64,000 nucleotides of DNA from Oscheius sp. JU75 (Eukaryota; Nematoda; Chromadorea; Rhabditida; Rhabditidae): the NCBI GenBank assembly GCA_037178855.1, contig JASJZC010000002.1, positions 4,712,001 through 4,776,000 on the forward strand, written 5' to 3'. The position numbers and the translations under genes were made by a program. The notes beneath the pieces are model-generated. The model saw only the letters and a program-made list of their open reading frames with translations, was not told where the DNA came from and did no database searches. Positions 11,362 through 23,636 of this stretch are shown here, piece by piece; position 1 is the first letter of the stretch; each line of letters starts with the position of its first letter.

Positions 11362-12633
11362 ATTGCTACGATCTAAAATTCTAGTTTTTACTTCCGTCTC
11401 TGAACAAAAATAAAAAGGGGCTATTAGACTCTCTTGTTATTCATTTCGTCACGAAGGAGAGACACGAACGGTGAGAGTATTACCGGGGAAATGGGAGCGG
11501 CTTCTTTTTACTTTTTAACGACTGGAAAAGGTCTTTTGAAGGACGAATGAGAGAGGGTATGAAATAGAATAAACAGCCGGCGGCAGTCCTCCATGTCTAG
11601 CCATCTGGATTGGAACAAGTGGACGAGCAATTAGACTTTCGCTTATTAGCATATTTTCAAAATAACTTAGACTCATCAGAACTTCGGTTCAAAGGGTGGT
11701 CTTGTCCCCGAAGCAGGTGAAATAAAGAAAATTGTTCAACAGTCATTGAAAAAAAGAGTCGCTAGAATGAGGTAAGTCCAAAACTAGAGAGACAAGGTTA
11801 CAGTATTCGAGGAGGGAAAGAGAAGGGCAGACCTCTCCGGCTGTCACAAAGATGGTCGAGTGAGCGACTGACACGCGCACACGGCAATCTCTGCCAGGTT
11901 GCAACATAAAAGGGAAAGAGAGCGAGATCGGACAAAAGAGCAAACATTTTGAAATGAGATATACGACGAGAGAGAGAGAGGCTGTTGAGCGGCGACAACA
12001 GCTGACAGTTTGTTACGAGACATTGTCGCCCTCTCGGCCGCGAAAAAGAACGCCAAGTCATCAAAATAATGTACTAATTCTAGTGAAACCGGACGGGAGA
12101 CAAGAAAAGTCTCGTCCTCTGAGTCAGAAAAAAGGAAAAAGTAACGAGATGACTGATTTGGTCCGACTGTCTTTGACACGCTCTTTGATCTTTTACCGCC
12201 TCCTACAGAAGGGGGGAATTCCCAAAAACAGAGAGAGACTGAGGAAGAGGAGTAAAGATAAGTTAACTAACATTCCGCGGGATCGGATTTCGGAGGATCA
12301 CCGACCGGGACGAAAGAACAATTTGTGTTTGTGTGTGGGTGAGAGGAAATCAGGGAGGGAAGTACACCAATTATGATGTTCTATTATGGGAAGAGACTCT
12401 GAGTCTGGAAAATAGAAAGATCGGCACCTTGTGAGCTGGCACGAAGAGTCTGTCACAACAGGTAAACAAAAAGTTGGAGTAGCTGTCAGAACGAAGCGCG
12501 AGCGTTTGCATCTCCTGTTTGCTGAACACAATTGCAAGAATTTGAGAAAAGTTTTGTGAACTTTTATTACAAAATTAACTAGGAAATACTAATAACTCGA
12601 AGATAGTAATCTAGTTGGACTTCAGACAACAGG
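11362..12633. promoter_or_regulatory. Divergent upstream region of transporter and tetraspanin
   Basis: About 1.3 kb without a convincing gene. It is purine-rich on the + strand with a GA tract near 11970-11985 (GAGAGAGAGAG). It should hold promoters for both flanking genes. Confidence 0.4.
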
Positions 12634-13493
12634 ATGGGATGTGAGAAGTCAAAGTTTGACCCGAGGACCTTCATTCTGGTACACTCCACTTTTATAACGT
12701 AAAAAGCAAAAGATTCCAGGTACTGGTCATTCTGCACATCTGCGCCCTCTACTGCACGGTCTGGGAGACGATTGCGGCCTCGATTCGAGGGGATCGAAGT
12801 CTGATGCTGGGAGAGAAGGATTTCGGTCTATTCCTGGCGCTATCGTCCGCCTTAGAACTTCTGGCCATGGTAGCGGCTGCCTTCATCATCGGAGCCTCGG
12901 CCGTCAAGTACTTCTTCTTCAAGAAGAATCTCGTTCTGGCCGTCTTCGCCTTCAATCTCATAATAGTCCTGCCGCTCAATATCTCCGGATTCTTCCTCTA
13001 CGCCAAGTCGGCTCCTCCAAATGCCGTCATCGACACCTACACCGCCAATCTCTTCACCAAATTCAACGAGACGGTGAATGTCCACATGCCGGAGGAACTG
13101 CTTCGAGTCCAGGAGGACAACTGCTGCTGTGGCCTGATCAGTCACGAGGAATTCGGACACAAATTGGTCAACACGAGCGAGCTCTGTCCGATGCCCAAGT
13201 GCAAAAGACCGACGTATCTTGGCTGTGGAGAGGCCATACCGAGAAGACAGCGTAATTTGGTCCTCGTCGCCAGCTGTATTGGCGGATCCTGCTCCTTGAT
13301 GATGGTCATCGTCACGCCTTGGATATACGCCTTTTTCGAGAAGGATCGTCGAGAAGCAAGAGCTGACCACATTCGACAGTTCCAACAGAAGACGCAGATG
13401 AAACTGGGGAAGAGACAGAAGGAGTTTCAGAGTCACGAGATGCCCGTCACGACTTTGTCGTCCGAAAAATTGCCAAGTAAAAAGATCTTCTAG
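12634..13493 (+). CDS. Tetraspanin
   Basis: Tetraspanins organise membrane protein complexes. Exon 1 (12634-12678) encodes MGCEKSKFDPRTFIL and joins exon 2 at 12720 after a 41-nt intron. There are four hydrophobic segments: TM1 (FILVLVILHICALYCTVW), TM2 (GLFLALSSALELLAMVAAAF), TM3 (LVLAVFAFNLIIVLPLNISGF) and TM4 (LVLVASCIGGSCSLMMVIV). The large extracellular loop holds the diagnostic CCG motif as NCCCG, with further cysteines in ELCPMPKC and LGCGEA and an NxT site. A long basic cytoplasmic tail follows TM4 and ends LPSKKIF. Total about 272 residues. Almost the whole protein is one exon, unusual among its intron-dense neighbours. Confidence 0.85.
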
Positions 13494-15399
13494 GATGAGA
13501 AAGAGAGATCGCAGCTTTTTATGACTACCTAAAGTCTCTCAAACACTGACTGACTCGAGCCCGGTTACTGCTAACGATTCTCTCTTTACGATAGTTTTAA
13601 AACAAAATCTTCCAATATAAAGGGACGTTCTGAAGAAGTACAGCGATAAATAGAGTCCCTTGAGACTCGAGAAAGTCTAGACATGACTGTGGCAAAGGAA
13701 GAAGGGCGAAAAGAAAGTTGAGTGAAAGAGTTAGGCTTGAACCGCCCAGAGTGTTTTGACAGAACCTCGTTAGGCGGAATGACGTCGTGGCGTCTGCCGT
13801 TTTTTGGACAGAGAGGGATTTCATTGAATTTGAACGGGAGGGCAAAAGGATTGAGAGGGAGAGGATAAGACTGAAAGTAGCCATCAAACAGACTGAATCA
13901 TGTGTGCGCTTTCTCTATTTGATTTCGACGAAAACATTGTCGGCTTCGGTTTTTCTCTCACACTTCAGTTTCGAAGGAATCAAGAAGAAGAAGAAGGGCA
14001 GACAGGGAAAGAAGGCCGTCCGGCTGCCATCATCCATCACACGCATTACGGTCTCGGCCACAATTTCACGGCCGCGACGATCCCCTCCTTTTCAAAGTGC
14101 CAAAAATGGCATTTTGGATGAGAAACTGGTTAGAGTGTGAGAGACTTGAGGTCTGAACGGAAAACCATATTCGCGGCAAAACAAAGCTTGAAACGAATAC
14201 ACTACATGGCGCGGCAAAAATGTTTGTTTCGAAAAATCGGTCAACTTTTCATTCTTCCTGCTTCTTTCTTTGTTTTATTATGTTTATTTTCCCTTGTTTT
14301 TACCCAATACAGCATAACAATTGTGTGGTAGAAACATTAGAATTCCAAAACAATATTTAGAGTCTCCAAGCAAAAAGATTGGTAAAAAATGTAGGTTTGG
14401 CTCTTTAAAGTAGAAATCGCAAAAGTAATTAAGAATAGAAGATGTGTACAACACGTATCCGACTCGCTACTGATGGCATCAAATTGCTAGAGATTGGGGA
14501 ATGAATGCGTTGAGAGAGGCGCAGCTTAATTGGAAACCCTTGAACTCGACAAAAAAAACCGAGCATTAACATTGGTGGCGAGAGAAATGGCTCTTTGATC
14601 AGAGGAATTTGTCTCTACTGCTATTTTCACGTGTTGGCAACATGGGCGGAGACTTTTCCGCGTAAATCAAGCGAGGTCTCCGGACACAAAAGGAAATTCT
14701 CTTTTCGGTCGCGTATAGAGAAAGAATGAAGAAGAACTGATCGCTTAGAAGGGCCTTTTACGCGAGGGTCTAAACAACTACTAATCTGAAGGGCTCTCTG
14801 GGACAAAGGTGCTGTGAATTGTGCGCAAATTTTGCATAAGTATGGAGTACTTACTAGATCTAATCACCTTGTGTCAAAGCGATCCCCGTTCTTTTCTACA
14901 CAGACTCACGATGGTTTGTGTTAGCATGCTGTTCGTTTTGTTACGATTTACAAACCGGATAAGCCAAAACTTCATGATCAGCCACAATACCAGTCGATGC
15001 AGCCGATTTTGACAAATTGTCTCTCAGATTATCCGCAGTGCAGGTTTTCGCCACACGCTGCCCACTGTTGCGTGTGTCGATTTTGAAACGAAATGACAGT
15101 TGATATGAAAATTGTGCCTCCAGTCTCTCCAAAAACGGGAAGTTGGTGTGAACTGTTGCAGGCGAAGTGACAGGGCTGAAAATAGAGGGAAGCGAATCAC
15201 TGGCACGAGTATAGTCCAATTTTCAACGAATTTTATGCAAAAAAATAACCCGAGAAGTGGTTCCCGCAGGTTTGCACCCATACTGACGACATTTCGGATC
15301 TGACGCAATTTCACCGTTTTGAATTCCTTATTTTGTCGAGTGTTTTCCTATTCTTCCACAATTGAAATCTGGTTTTACATGTATTTTTCAGCCATCCCG
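13494..15399. other. Intergenic region, no gene recognised
   Basis: About 1.9 kb between two + strand genes. Open frames are short and unsupported by splice structure. No tRNA-like or repeated sequence was noticed. Confidence 0.35.
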
Positions 15400-17550
15400 A
15401 TGTCCGTTTCGTCGGGCAGTTCGCTGTGTGGCGATGCGGACCAGGACCTGCTCCTTGACGATGAGGAAGAGATAGATTTTTATGCCGTGCTGAATGTACC
15501 GCGAGACGTGAGTTATTTTTTTCATGTCTCTAATAGTTTTACCTTGATTCTAGGCCACAGAAGACGAGATCAACAAGGCATATCGCAAAAGATGTCTGAT
15601 ATTCCACCCGGACCGTCATATCGATGAAAATGACAAGAGAGACGCTGAGAAGGTCTTTGTCAATCTCAGGAGAGCTCACGAAAGTACGTTTTTCACATTT
15701 TTTTTCAAAAGCCTCGATTCGATTTCAGCTCTTACCGACCAGAAAAAGAGAGCCGTCTACGATGCCCTCGGTATTCAAGGACTTGACGCCCAGGGCTGGG
15801 AGCTGGTGACGCGGTCATCCAATCCCGAGAATATACGGAAGGAGTACGAATTTCTACAACGACTCAAGGAGCAAGAGCTGATGCTGCAGCGAATTCATCC
15901 CTCGACTGGATTCGTCGTCAAAACTTCTCTGGTCGGCCTGTTTCAAGAAGCTCCCGAGGAGAGGTAAGCTTTTCTCCAGTTGTTCAACACGAGAACTATT
16001 TCGATTCGGCCCCCAGTTGCTAGGAATGTCCATTTCCCAGTCGGTCGACTGCGCTATGACCGGGACAGATCGTGTTGGGATCGTTGGACGTGTAAAGACT
16101 GGCAATGGTCGTGGAGATGGTAACGTCACAGTGATGTGGAAGAAAACAGCCGGACCGCTTCATTTTGAGGTGACTTTCTTTCTTTTTCTCGTTGATAATG
16201 TCTTATAGAACAACCTGACAGTGTCAGGAGACGCAGTTGGAGCATCTTGTCGGGTTTCGAGAAACGTCTTTCAACGGGCGGCAGTTATCGTCCAGCCACA
16301 GCTACAGTACTCCCTCGTCCAGCAGATGTTCGTTCCTTCACTAACACTCAGTATGTTTTGCTCTTTTCTCCTTCAATTCTCTTCCAGTTTACTCCATGAG
16401 ATTACGGCTCCGTTGGCAGGGAAGTCTCATTCTTTCCTGGTCGCCTCTACAGAGCGGAGTAACAACATCCATTGTACACACTGAGAATAACCAACCCAAG
16501 GCAGTCGCCAATTTTACTGTGTGTCTACTTTGTTTGAATTTCATCTGAATAGTAGGTTTAGCTCTCACCGACAAACTCCAACATCCGCGCCGTTTATTAC
16601 CTCCGCGATATTCACAGCGATGCCTTCACCGAAATGGCCTGTCAGATGTCACTGTTCGGACTCTCCCCGTCAATCCACTTCGAACGGCGTCTTTCTCGTT
16701 TCTCCCGCGTCGGGTGTACTGTCAACTTCTCCTTCCCGGCTTGCTTACTGAGCTTGAAACTAAAGTAAGTTCTTGCCTTTTTCGCATGACAACCTTCTAT
16801 TTAGGCTGAAGACTGGCCAATCCTCGTTCGATTGGCATATTTTGCTGTGTGACGACAAAGAAACCTTGTCTCGGAGCGTCATTCTAGGACTAGCTGTTCC
16901 CTACTTCTCCATCAAAGTGAGTCTCAGTTTTTTTCCCTTCTAACAACACAACTCAGCTCTTCAAATTGGCCTTCCGCCCCTGGTGTGACCGGATATCGGC
17001 TCTGTTCGACGACCACAGCCACGATCGAGAAGTGGACGCGGCTAAACAGGAAGAGTCCGGACGAATCATCAACCTAATGAGGCCGACCGCCGAACGAATC
17101 AAGAAGGAGGAGGAACAAAAGCACGGAATCATCGTTGTCGAGGCGAAGTTGGTTTTCGTTTGAATTAGACAGCCTTCTCTTCTTTTCAGATATGGCCAGT
17201 GTGATTCTTCGGGATCTCGCGCCTATCCTCTACCAGGCGAACGGACAATCGATGTTACCATTCCCGTCCAGTCCATGGTCAACGATTCTCAGCTCAGAAT
17301 ATACGCCGTCAAGGTAGTTTCACCCTCCTTTCCCTCCCAAAATGCTCCTAGAACCAACTTCCCGGCTTCTACGATCCGTGTCCAGGCGAGCCGAAGATGC
17401 TCTACATCAAGTATCTCTTCCGCGACGCGCCCCATCTTGTTATCGTGAACGACGACATGCCGCTGCAAATCCCAATGAGAGGTGAGCGTCGGCCTGTCCT
17501 TATCTACTTGTTTTTCAGCCCATCGACTCGCACAGAATAGTCCAAGTTAG
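15400..17550 (+). CDS. DNAJC11: DNAJC11-type J-domain protein (mitochondrial outer membrane)
   Basis: DNAJC11 associates with the MICOS/SAM complexes that shape mitochondrial cristae. Start at ATG 15400 after a TTTTTCAG acceptor. The J domain follows an acidic leader: [20 protein letters not shown], the HPD motif (LIFHPDRH) and AYDALG-type end ([11 protein letters not shown]). The DUF3395/beta-barrel part has [19 protein letters not shown] and [13 protein letters not shown], and the C-terminus has [19 protein letters not shown], matching the family block [11 protein letters not shown]. About 11 short introns. One junction, around 15950-16016, does not resolve with normal rules (see findings). 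The ending [12 protein letters not shown] comes from a last small exon (17519-17550). Confidence 0.92.
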
Positions 17551-18679
17551 AGCGGCCAGGTTTTTCTAGATCTTTTCACATTTCTTCATAGGGTGCCACG
17601 TCTTTTTTTGCTCAGAAATAGGGTTCCAGTTACAGATTGTTGATTGTAATTGTTGCCGGTTAATAAATGGTTCTCCTCGTCATTTCTTCATTTCATTTGC
17701 GTCACATTCACTCGCTTACCTCTAATTTCTGTCAAAGTATATCAAGGTAATTATTTTCATACGTAGCTTTCTCACTTCCTTCCTGGACAGTCATTGTTTA
17801 TCTTCCTGCTCTGCGTCACCACGACACCCGCTGTTTATGTTAGACGCTCCGTTCCAGCCTCCCTCTGGCAGTAAATTAGCCCTGTTCTGCTTTTCCTCTG
17901 CCCGAACACGATCACAAGCTTCTTTTTGAGTTTAGTTGCGGTTGGAGCGGCTGGAATTGATCGATCGCTCGCGCCAAGATGACTCACTCGGGCGTTTCGG
18001 AGATAAAATGTTTCCTTCCTGGAAGAGTAAATGTGTCTGATCACCTGACTCTTTGCGAAATATTCTGCTGTGGGAGTCAATTTGCGCTTGATTTTATTCG
18101 CTGAAAATGTAGGGTAGAGACTCTGTTGCGAAACCATTAACTTTCTCGTGTTTATCTTGCGTGACATCCCGTGTATGATAGTTTCCAGTTTTCTGTTCAC
18201 ACCGCTGTTTTGCTTACACAGCTACGGAAACAATTGCACATTCTTATCTTTCAAATCACTTTTCGACCTGTTCCTCATCTCATTCTTCTTTTCTTTTGAA
18301 CAGTTTTTATGTTACTTTTAATTTCAAATGGTTTTTAAGCACAATGACAATTTCAGCTCCGTTTTGATACAAACTTCTTTCAAAATGTTCTAAGCGTTAT
18401 CGCGTGGACCCGTGCTGCACATTGACTGTCTTCTCCCCCTGAACTTCCACTCTTTCTTCAAGTTTTCACTCACCTAGCAATTGATCGATTGTACCAGCCA
18501 TATGCGGCGAATGATTACGTCAGATCTCATGCCGTACCATGAGAGATTTTGCCCAGTTTTTTTTTCCGCCCTCCACTGCCTCTCTCTCGACAGTCATCTT
18601 CCATTTATCGATTCTTCTTCGTTTCAAAATCCCCCGACGTCTCTCATTTTGACTACTAATAGCTTCGGTTTCAGGAAGA
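17551..18679. other. Intergenic region upstream of BRI3-like gene
   Basis: T- and CT-rich on the + strand, as for introns or leader sequence of a + strand gene. The TTTCAG at about 18669-18674 just before the next ATG suggests a 5' intron or trans-splice outron. No coding exon recognised. Confidence 0.4.
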
Positions 18680-19600
18680 ATGACTGAGAAGAGCGCTCCG
18701 CCGCCTGGATTCAACATCCCGAGTGATGGGAACTCGTCGACGGCCAGTGCACCGCCGGTTTCGGCTGCTGAATCGACTCCCAGTCCTCCTTATCCGTAAG
18801 TTTTTGTACCATTTGTTCTCTTTCTGGTACTCTAACGCGTATGTTTAGCTTCAAGCAAAGCAATTTCTCCCTCAGGAGTTGCTCATAATGCAAGTTTCAC
18901 TCATTGCATTGTTTCTTTTGTGTGATCTGAAAGAAAAAAAAATTACCTACCAATGTTTAGTTTGAGCCTAAAGCCTTTTATTCTTGATGTAAACGTAGAA
19001 GGATTTCCAACTTTTAGTTTGAATTCCTACCAATTAACTTTGTCTCACGGTATAAACAGATCAGAGACGAAAAGTCAAATTCAAAAGAAATATCTGTCAA
19101 ATATGATTCTTCAGGAACATGGGTAGCGCCTATCCGGGTCCTCCTCCGTCATATCAAAGTGCTATGACGTACCCGGCTTCTGCTCCAGTCTATCCGCCGA
19201 ACCCGATGCCCAATGCTGCTCCGTATCCCGCTCAGCCCGTCTACGTTCCTCCTTCGATCAGTGAGCTGTTATTCTTAATATCAGACATTGGTTTTAGCTG
19301 TGACACAGCTTCCGCAGCCTCCTCCTCAGCAGCATTCAACTCAGCGAGTCGTCTACCACGTGGCCCAGGGACCCGCCTGTTCTCATTGCGTATGTTTCTA
19401 CTCTTCTAATTCGAAATATCGAAGTCTTTTTCATGGGCAATTTTTTTCAGGGAACCGTCATGCGCCGCGAATCTGACCTCTGCTGTATCATCTGTCTCGT
19501 GCTGCTGACCATATTCACCTTCCCATTCGGCCTGCTCTTCCTCTGCTGTCTTCCCTGTGCCGTCCAGATGCGTTGTCCCGGCTGTGGACGCTCGTCCTAG
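18680..19600 (+). CDS. BRI3: BRI3 (brain protein I3)-like membrane protein
   Basis: BRI3-family proteins are small lysosomal/endosomal membrane proteins of poorly known role. Four exons (18680-18795, 19115-19260, 19298-19389, 19451-19600). The N-terminal half is Pro/Tyr/Ser-rich with PPPSYQ and PPY-type motifs that could bind WW domains. The C-terminal half is the BRI3 domain: CSHC, hydrophobic CCIICLVLLTIFTFPFGLLF, then CCLPCAVQMRCPGCGRSS, so two CxxC pairs flank a membrane segment as in the family. A LITAF-domain protein has the same outline, but the FPFG-to-RCPxCG arrangement fits BRI3 better. Confidence 0.82.
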
Positions 19601-19865
19601 AAGAAAAATGACAGGATCTTCAGCACCCCACACACGGCTCAGGCGGGTTCTCTTCATCTTCTTTCCCTCTCGAAACTTTGTTGCATTTCATTTTGTTCAC
19701 TTGCTTCACTGGTAGTTCCCCTACTTGTACAGTTCCTGTCCCTGTTGTATTTGTATGCTAACCAATACCCCCAAATTGCCTTCGAGAAACCTATTATAAC
19801 AAGACTGTATCGTTTATCACAGAGATCATTTCCGATTAGACCCGTTGTTCGAAGTGAATACTTCT

Positions 19866-21403
19866 CTAGACCATTTCTGAGCTCTGACAGGCTGCCAGCA
19901 GGGCAGTCTTGTGTCTGGTTGTGTGTGGACTGTGATTGTCATGACTGACGGTACTCGATTTCGGAGAGGCCTGCAGTTTGAAACTTTTTATGAATTCGAG
20001 GAAGCTCTTACTTGGACGTTGCCAGAAGGTAGCTGGGTATCGTCGACAGAGCCGGCCAGACTGCTTCGATAGGAGATCGAATTGAGCACTCGCATCGAGG
20101 ATGTTACCTGAAACTTTTCAATGATTTCGGTATCTTTCAATTTTTTTAGTAGTTTTTATTCCCGGACTCACTTGCTTCCTAAGACTTCGATGAGACGGAG
20201 AAGGTGCATGCGACATGGTCGATCGCTTCCTTCTCTCTGTTGCAAATCTAAATTCTTTATATTTTAGTGACAAAAAGATCCATGCCTGATAAGATTCCTC
20301 AGATCTCTGTTCATAGCTGCGTAGAAGATCCAATCCCCGGCCGCATTAGCGTAGGTCAACCAATTGGCGGTGAAGACGACCCATCGGATCGGAGTGTAGT
20401 CGGTAAAGTTGTTGAAGAGTCGAATGGATGCTGTCAGATCAGAGACGATGTTCTGGTCGGGAAGGAACTGGACGACACAGAAAGGAAGCCAGCAGACAGC
20501 ATGGAAGAGACCGACTCTGATGATGGCTGAGGTCATTTGTCGCATGTATCGAGGCTCCGTGACTAGCGACTCTTTTTGTCTTTGTGAAGCGACTGCTCTG
20601 GCTCGTCTCTTGACGAATTTCATCCGGACATGGTGGACAATCTGTCCGTAGTTCAGGCAAATTGTAGTCAAGTTCAGAGCAAAAGCACAGGCAGCCAGAT
20701 AGGCTCCGAACTTGGGGCTAGTTCTATTCCTGAAAGCACGAAGACAGTTCATTCCATCGGAAGTCACAGAGACCGAGGTGATCTGGAGAAGACCTTTGTT
20801 TGAAAGAATAACTATAGTACCTGTATAAGAATGGAAGCTAGAGCTAACGAGACAGCAAAGAGGGCGAGAATTGGCGTGTACTTGACAACCTGCTTTCGGA
20901 TCTAAACCTAGATCTGTGTCCATTAGAAATAGACTAACCGACCTGACTACAAAAGGGCTTCTTAATGGTGATGAGTCGTTCGATGCTGATACAGGAAAGG
21001 ACGATGAGACTGCACATCTTGAGCGAATTCTCCATGACAAAGATCACTCGGCAGCTGTTCGAATCGAGCATAAAGTGGGGCAGAGCCAAGTAGATGCATC
21101 TGACCAAAAGAGCCATTAACACGGTCAGATCCACTATTGCCAGGACGGAGATGTAGGCACGAAGACGATCGGATGGCGAGGTGTGGCCCATAACGGAACG
21201 TGGCTTTCGACTTCTGGCCACAGAACACACGACCCAGACGTTGCCGAGGATTCCGAAGATGATAGTGGATACATAGAAGCCAGTTAGGAAGTAGGGGGCT
21301 GGCATGGCATTCAGTTTTTCTGGAAATTATAAGTTGAAAAGTATAAATGTAAGGTAGGGTATGAGGAAGAAGAGATCTTACCCCAAACATCTTCGAGTCT
21401 CAT
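19866..21403 (-). CDS. Rhodopsin-family (neuropeptide-type) GPCR
   Basis: Start at ATG 21403 (MRLEDVWEKLNAMPAPYF); a 57-nt intron follows codon 7. TM1 is GFYVSTIIFGILGNVWVV with the conserved GN, TM2 has LAIVDLTVLMALLVR (LAxxD), TM3 ends in SIERLITIKKP where DRY would be (ER retained) and TM6 has CWLPFCVVQFLP (CWxP). TM7 has no NPxxY; the place reads NAAGDWIFY. The cytoplasmic tail continues through a 38-nt GC-AG intron into FATERRKRSTMSHAPS, then VTSSMRVLNS, and probably a last exon ending SSEMV at 19866. If the last donor is not used, the stop is at 19988. It looks like a peptide receptor; the ligand cannot be told. Confidence 0.85.
20248..20285 (-). other. 38-nt GC-AG intron in the GPCR tail
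   Basis: On the minus strand the exon ends TTATCAG and the intron begins GCATGG and ends ATTTAG. Its removal joins NRDLRNLIR in frame to FATERRKRSTMS and opens the rest of the tail. Without it the receptor stops five codons later. Confidence 0.65.
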
Positions 21404-23636
21404 TTTGATCACCTTGCTTTTAGATGATAGAGACTAATGGAGAGAGAACGAGCACATGAGACACGTTTTGATGCTGACTCCACGTCGGCCGAAAGACAAT
21501 ACATACGACGGAGCAGAGGGCAGGAAGGATGAGGGGGAGGAGGATGGATCAGAGCAAGAGGGAGGAGGTCAAATCAGGGTCTTCTTAAATCGAAAAAGAA
21601 AATAGAAGCTGAACTGTGGAGCTTGATCAGAATGTGCTCGGATGCTCAATCGAACAGAACAAGAGTTTCCATAAACAGAAGAACTATGCTTTATCACTGA
21701 AAGAGACAGGGAGGACGTTACTCTATGTTCTGGAGTGATTGAATCACTGTAGACTAAGCTAAACTCCACTCAACCAGTACTTCCAGGTTTTAAGCCATTG
21801 TCATCAATAACATAACAAGCCGGTCAATGAACAGTTACAGTGAATGCAGGAGTGGTGGAATTGGAATGATAGATCAGTCGAATGTCACCTTCTGATTGGA
21901 TTTAGATACGTAATCAAAGGGCTTCCTCTCTACTTCAAGTTGGAAAAAACACGGTTAAAGAGAATTATATGACTTGGCAGGCGATATGCTGCGGGTAAAC
22001 ACTTGGCAGATTGGAGCAAATTGCCATGAACTTTTAGGCAGATTTCGAGCAGAGATCGAGTATTAAGAATACTGACTAATAGGATTCGATAGTTTGAGTC
22101 AGAGGATCGTGCGTGTTTCTCGCGCACGTGAAGCCATCTTCGTTGATGCTTAAATGAGATGAGACAAACATAGACGGGACATGTGAAAGAGAAACCTTTG
22201 AAGAGTCAAAGCTAGAAAGACTGTACAAAAGATCCTGAGAATGGATAAGAGGGACTCCTAAAGTGATGAGGTTGTTCACGCCCGAGCCTCTTTTAGCCGA
22301 ACTGGGGAGATGAGAGGTCTCTCTGGTCAGAGAGCTCCAGACAAATCGTCACCCTGTTTATGTCTCTCAAAAGTGATGGTGTGTCGAAAATCAGACCGAG
22401 ATTATCTGGTTCCGAGACAGAACTTCAATTGCTTTGAGAGTCTTCGCCCTCCAGATTGAAAGAATCCAAACTGATTGGTCTGGACTTTTGAAACTTGTAA
22501 AGAATAAAGAGTATAGGGAGGATGAGGAAGACCCAAGAAGAGTCTCTTTCCGTCCTCCCAGAGCTCGAATTGGCCGTGTTCAGCGGCCCGGAGGCAGTCC
22601 AAATTGGCACGGATTGTCTCCTCGGCCAGAAGGAAATATGCACCCGTCATCATATATAGAACCTCTCTTCCTCTAAATGGAAAGGTGCCGTTTTATGGGC
22701 TACGAGAACCCCTAATGGGACGGAGCTTTGATCTCGATAACTTGGCAAGAAAAGTGAGTGGCTGAAAACAGCTAGAAGAGAGGGGATTATCCAGAGATGA
22801 GGATTGAGTTTTTCCTACGAGAGAGAGATCAAGAGGCACAAGAAGATAACATTCGAGGCAGAGAATCACTAATCTTGTTTGGTAAGGCTGTTTAACCGAT
22901 TCCCAGATTGTGGCCACTGCAGAAACCCAAAGATGACCGGAAGAAGTTATTGGCTACAATATGGTTTCTACAGGTCTGACTTGGTTTTTGAGTTGATTCA
23001 CGTATAATGTGGCGTAATGAATTGACGGGGAGAGATCGAGAGAAAGTGAGAACAAAGGGGCATGAGATTTGAATTCGGCCTTCCTCCTGACTGTCCAGCT
23101 GTACGAAAAACGACTTTTTTCGCGACAGTCGTCTGCAGAATGGGATAATTGAGCTGAAGTCCTTTGCCAAAAAGCGTCACGTTCAGGCTTAACAGTCATT
23201 ATCCAGATCAAGGGGTCTGGAGGTCAATTTAGGAAGAAGAAAGGAAAGTGTTAAGATGATAGCAAGTGGGTTGAGACGAAGGGAGAGAGAGAGAGATGAA
23301 CGGGATTGCTGTGGGAACGAGACCTTTCACCCGATTGTACGCGATGCTTTGAATCGCCTTCCTGCTGTCATAAGTGGCCGAAACAGAATAGAGACAACGA
23401 CTGTTATTGTGGGAGAGTTGCCACGCGAAAATATGAGAGAGATACAAGCCGCTTTGAAAACGTGACGCTCTCCCAGGTGAAGTCTCTCTCCTTTTCCAAA
23501 ATCTTCTCGCATTTTTGCTATTACTCTCGGTTACCTTTCTCTACCATTTTGACTAGGGTCTGTGGTTGTCCCGAGCAACTCAGATCCGAAAGCTCCAGTA
23601 TTTAGCTTGTGTGTTGCCTATTCGGCTGTTTATTTT
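21404..23636. other. Gene-poor region upstream of the GPCR
   Basis: About 2.2 kb, mostly purine-rich on the + strand (pyrimidine-rich on the GPCR sense strand), except a CT-rich stretch near 23,465-23,570. It may hold 5' noncoding exons, introns and promoter of the receptor. No coding exon supported. Confidence 0.35.

Noticed and set aside
11798-12537. Several open frames on both strands
   Set aside because: Purine-rich, low-information frames with no start context or family feature.
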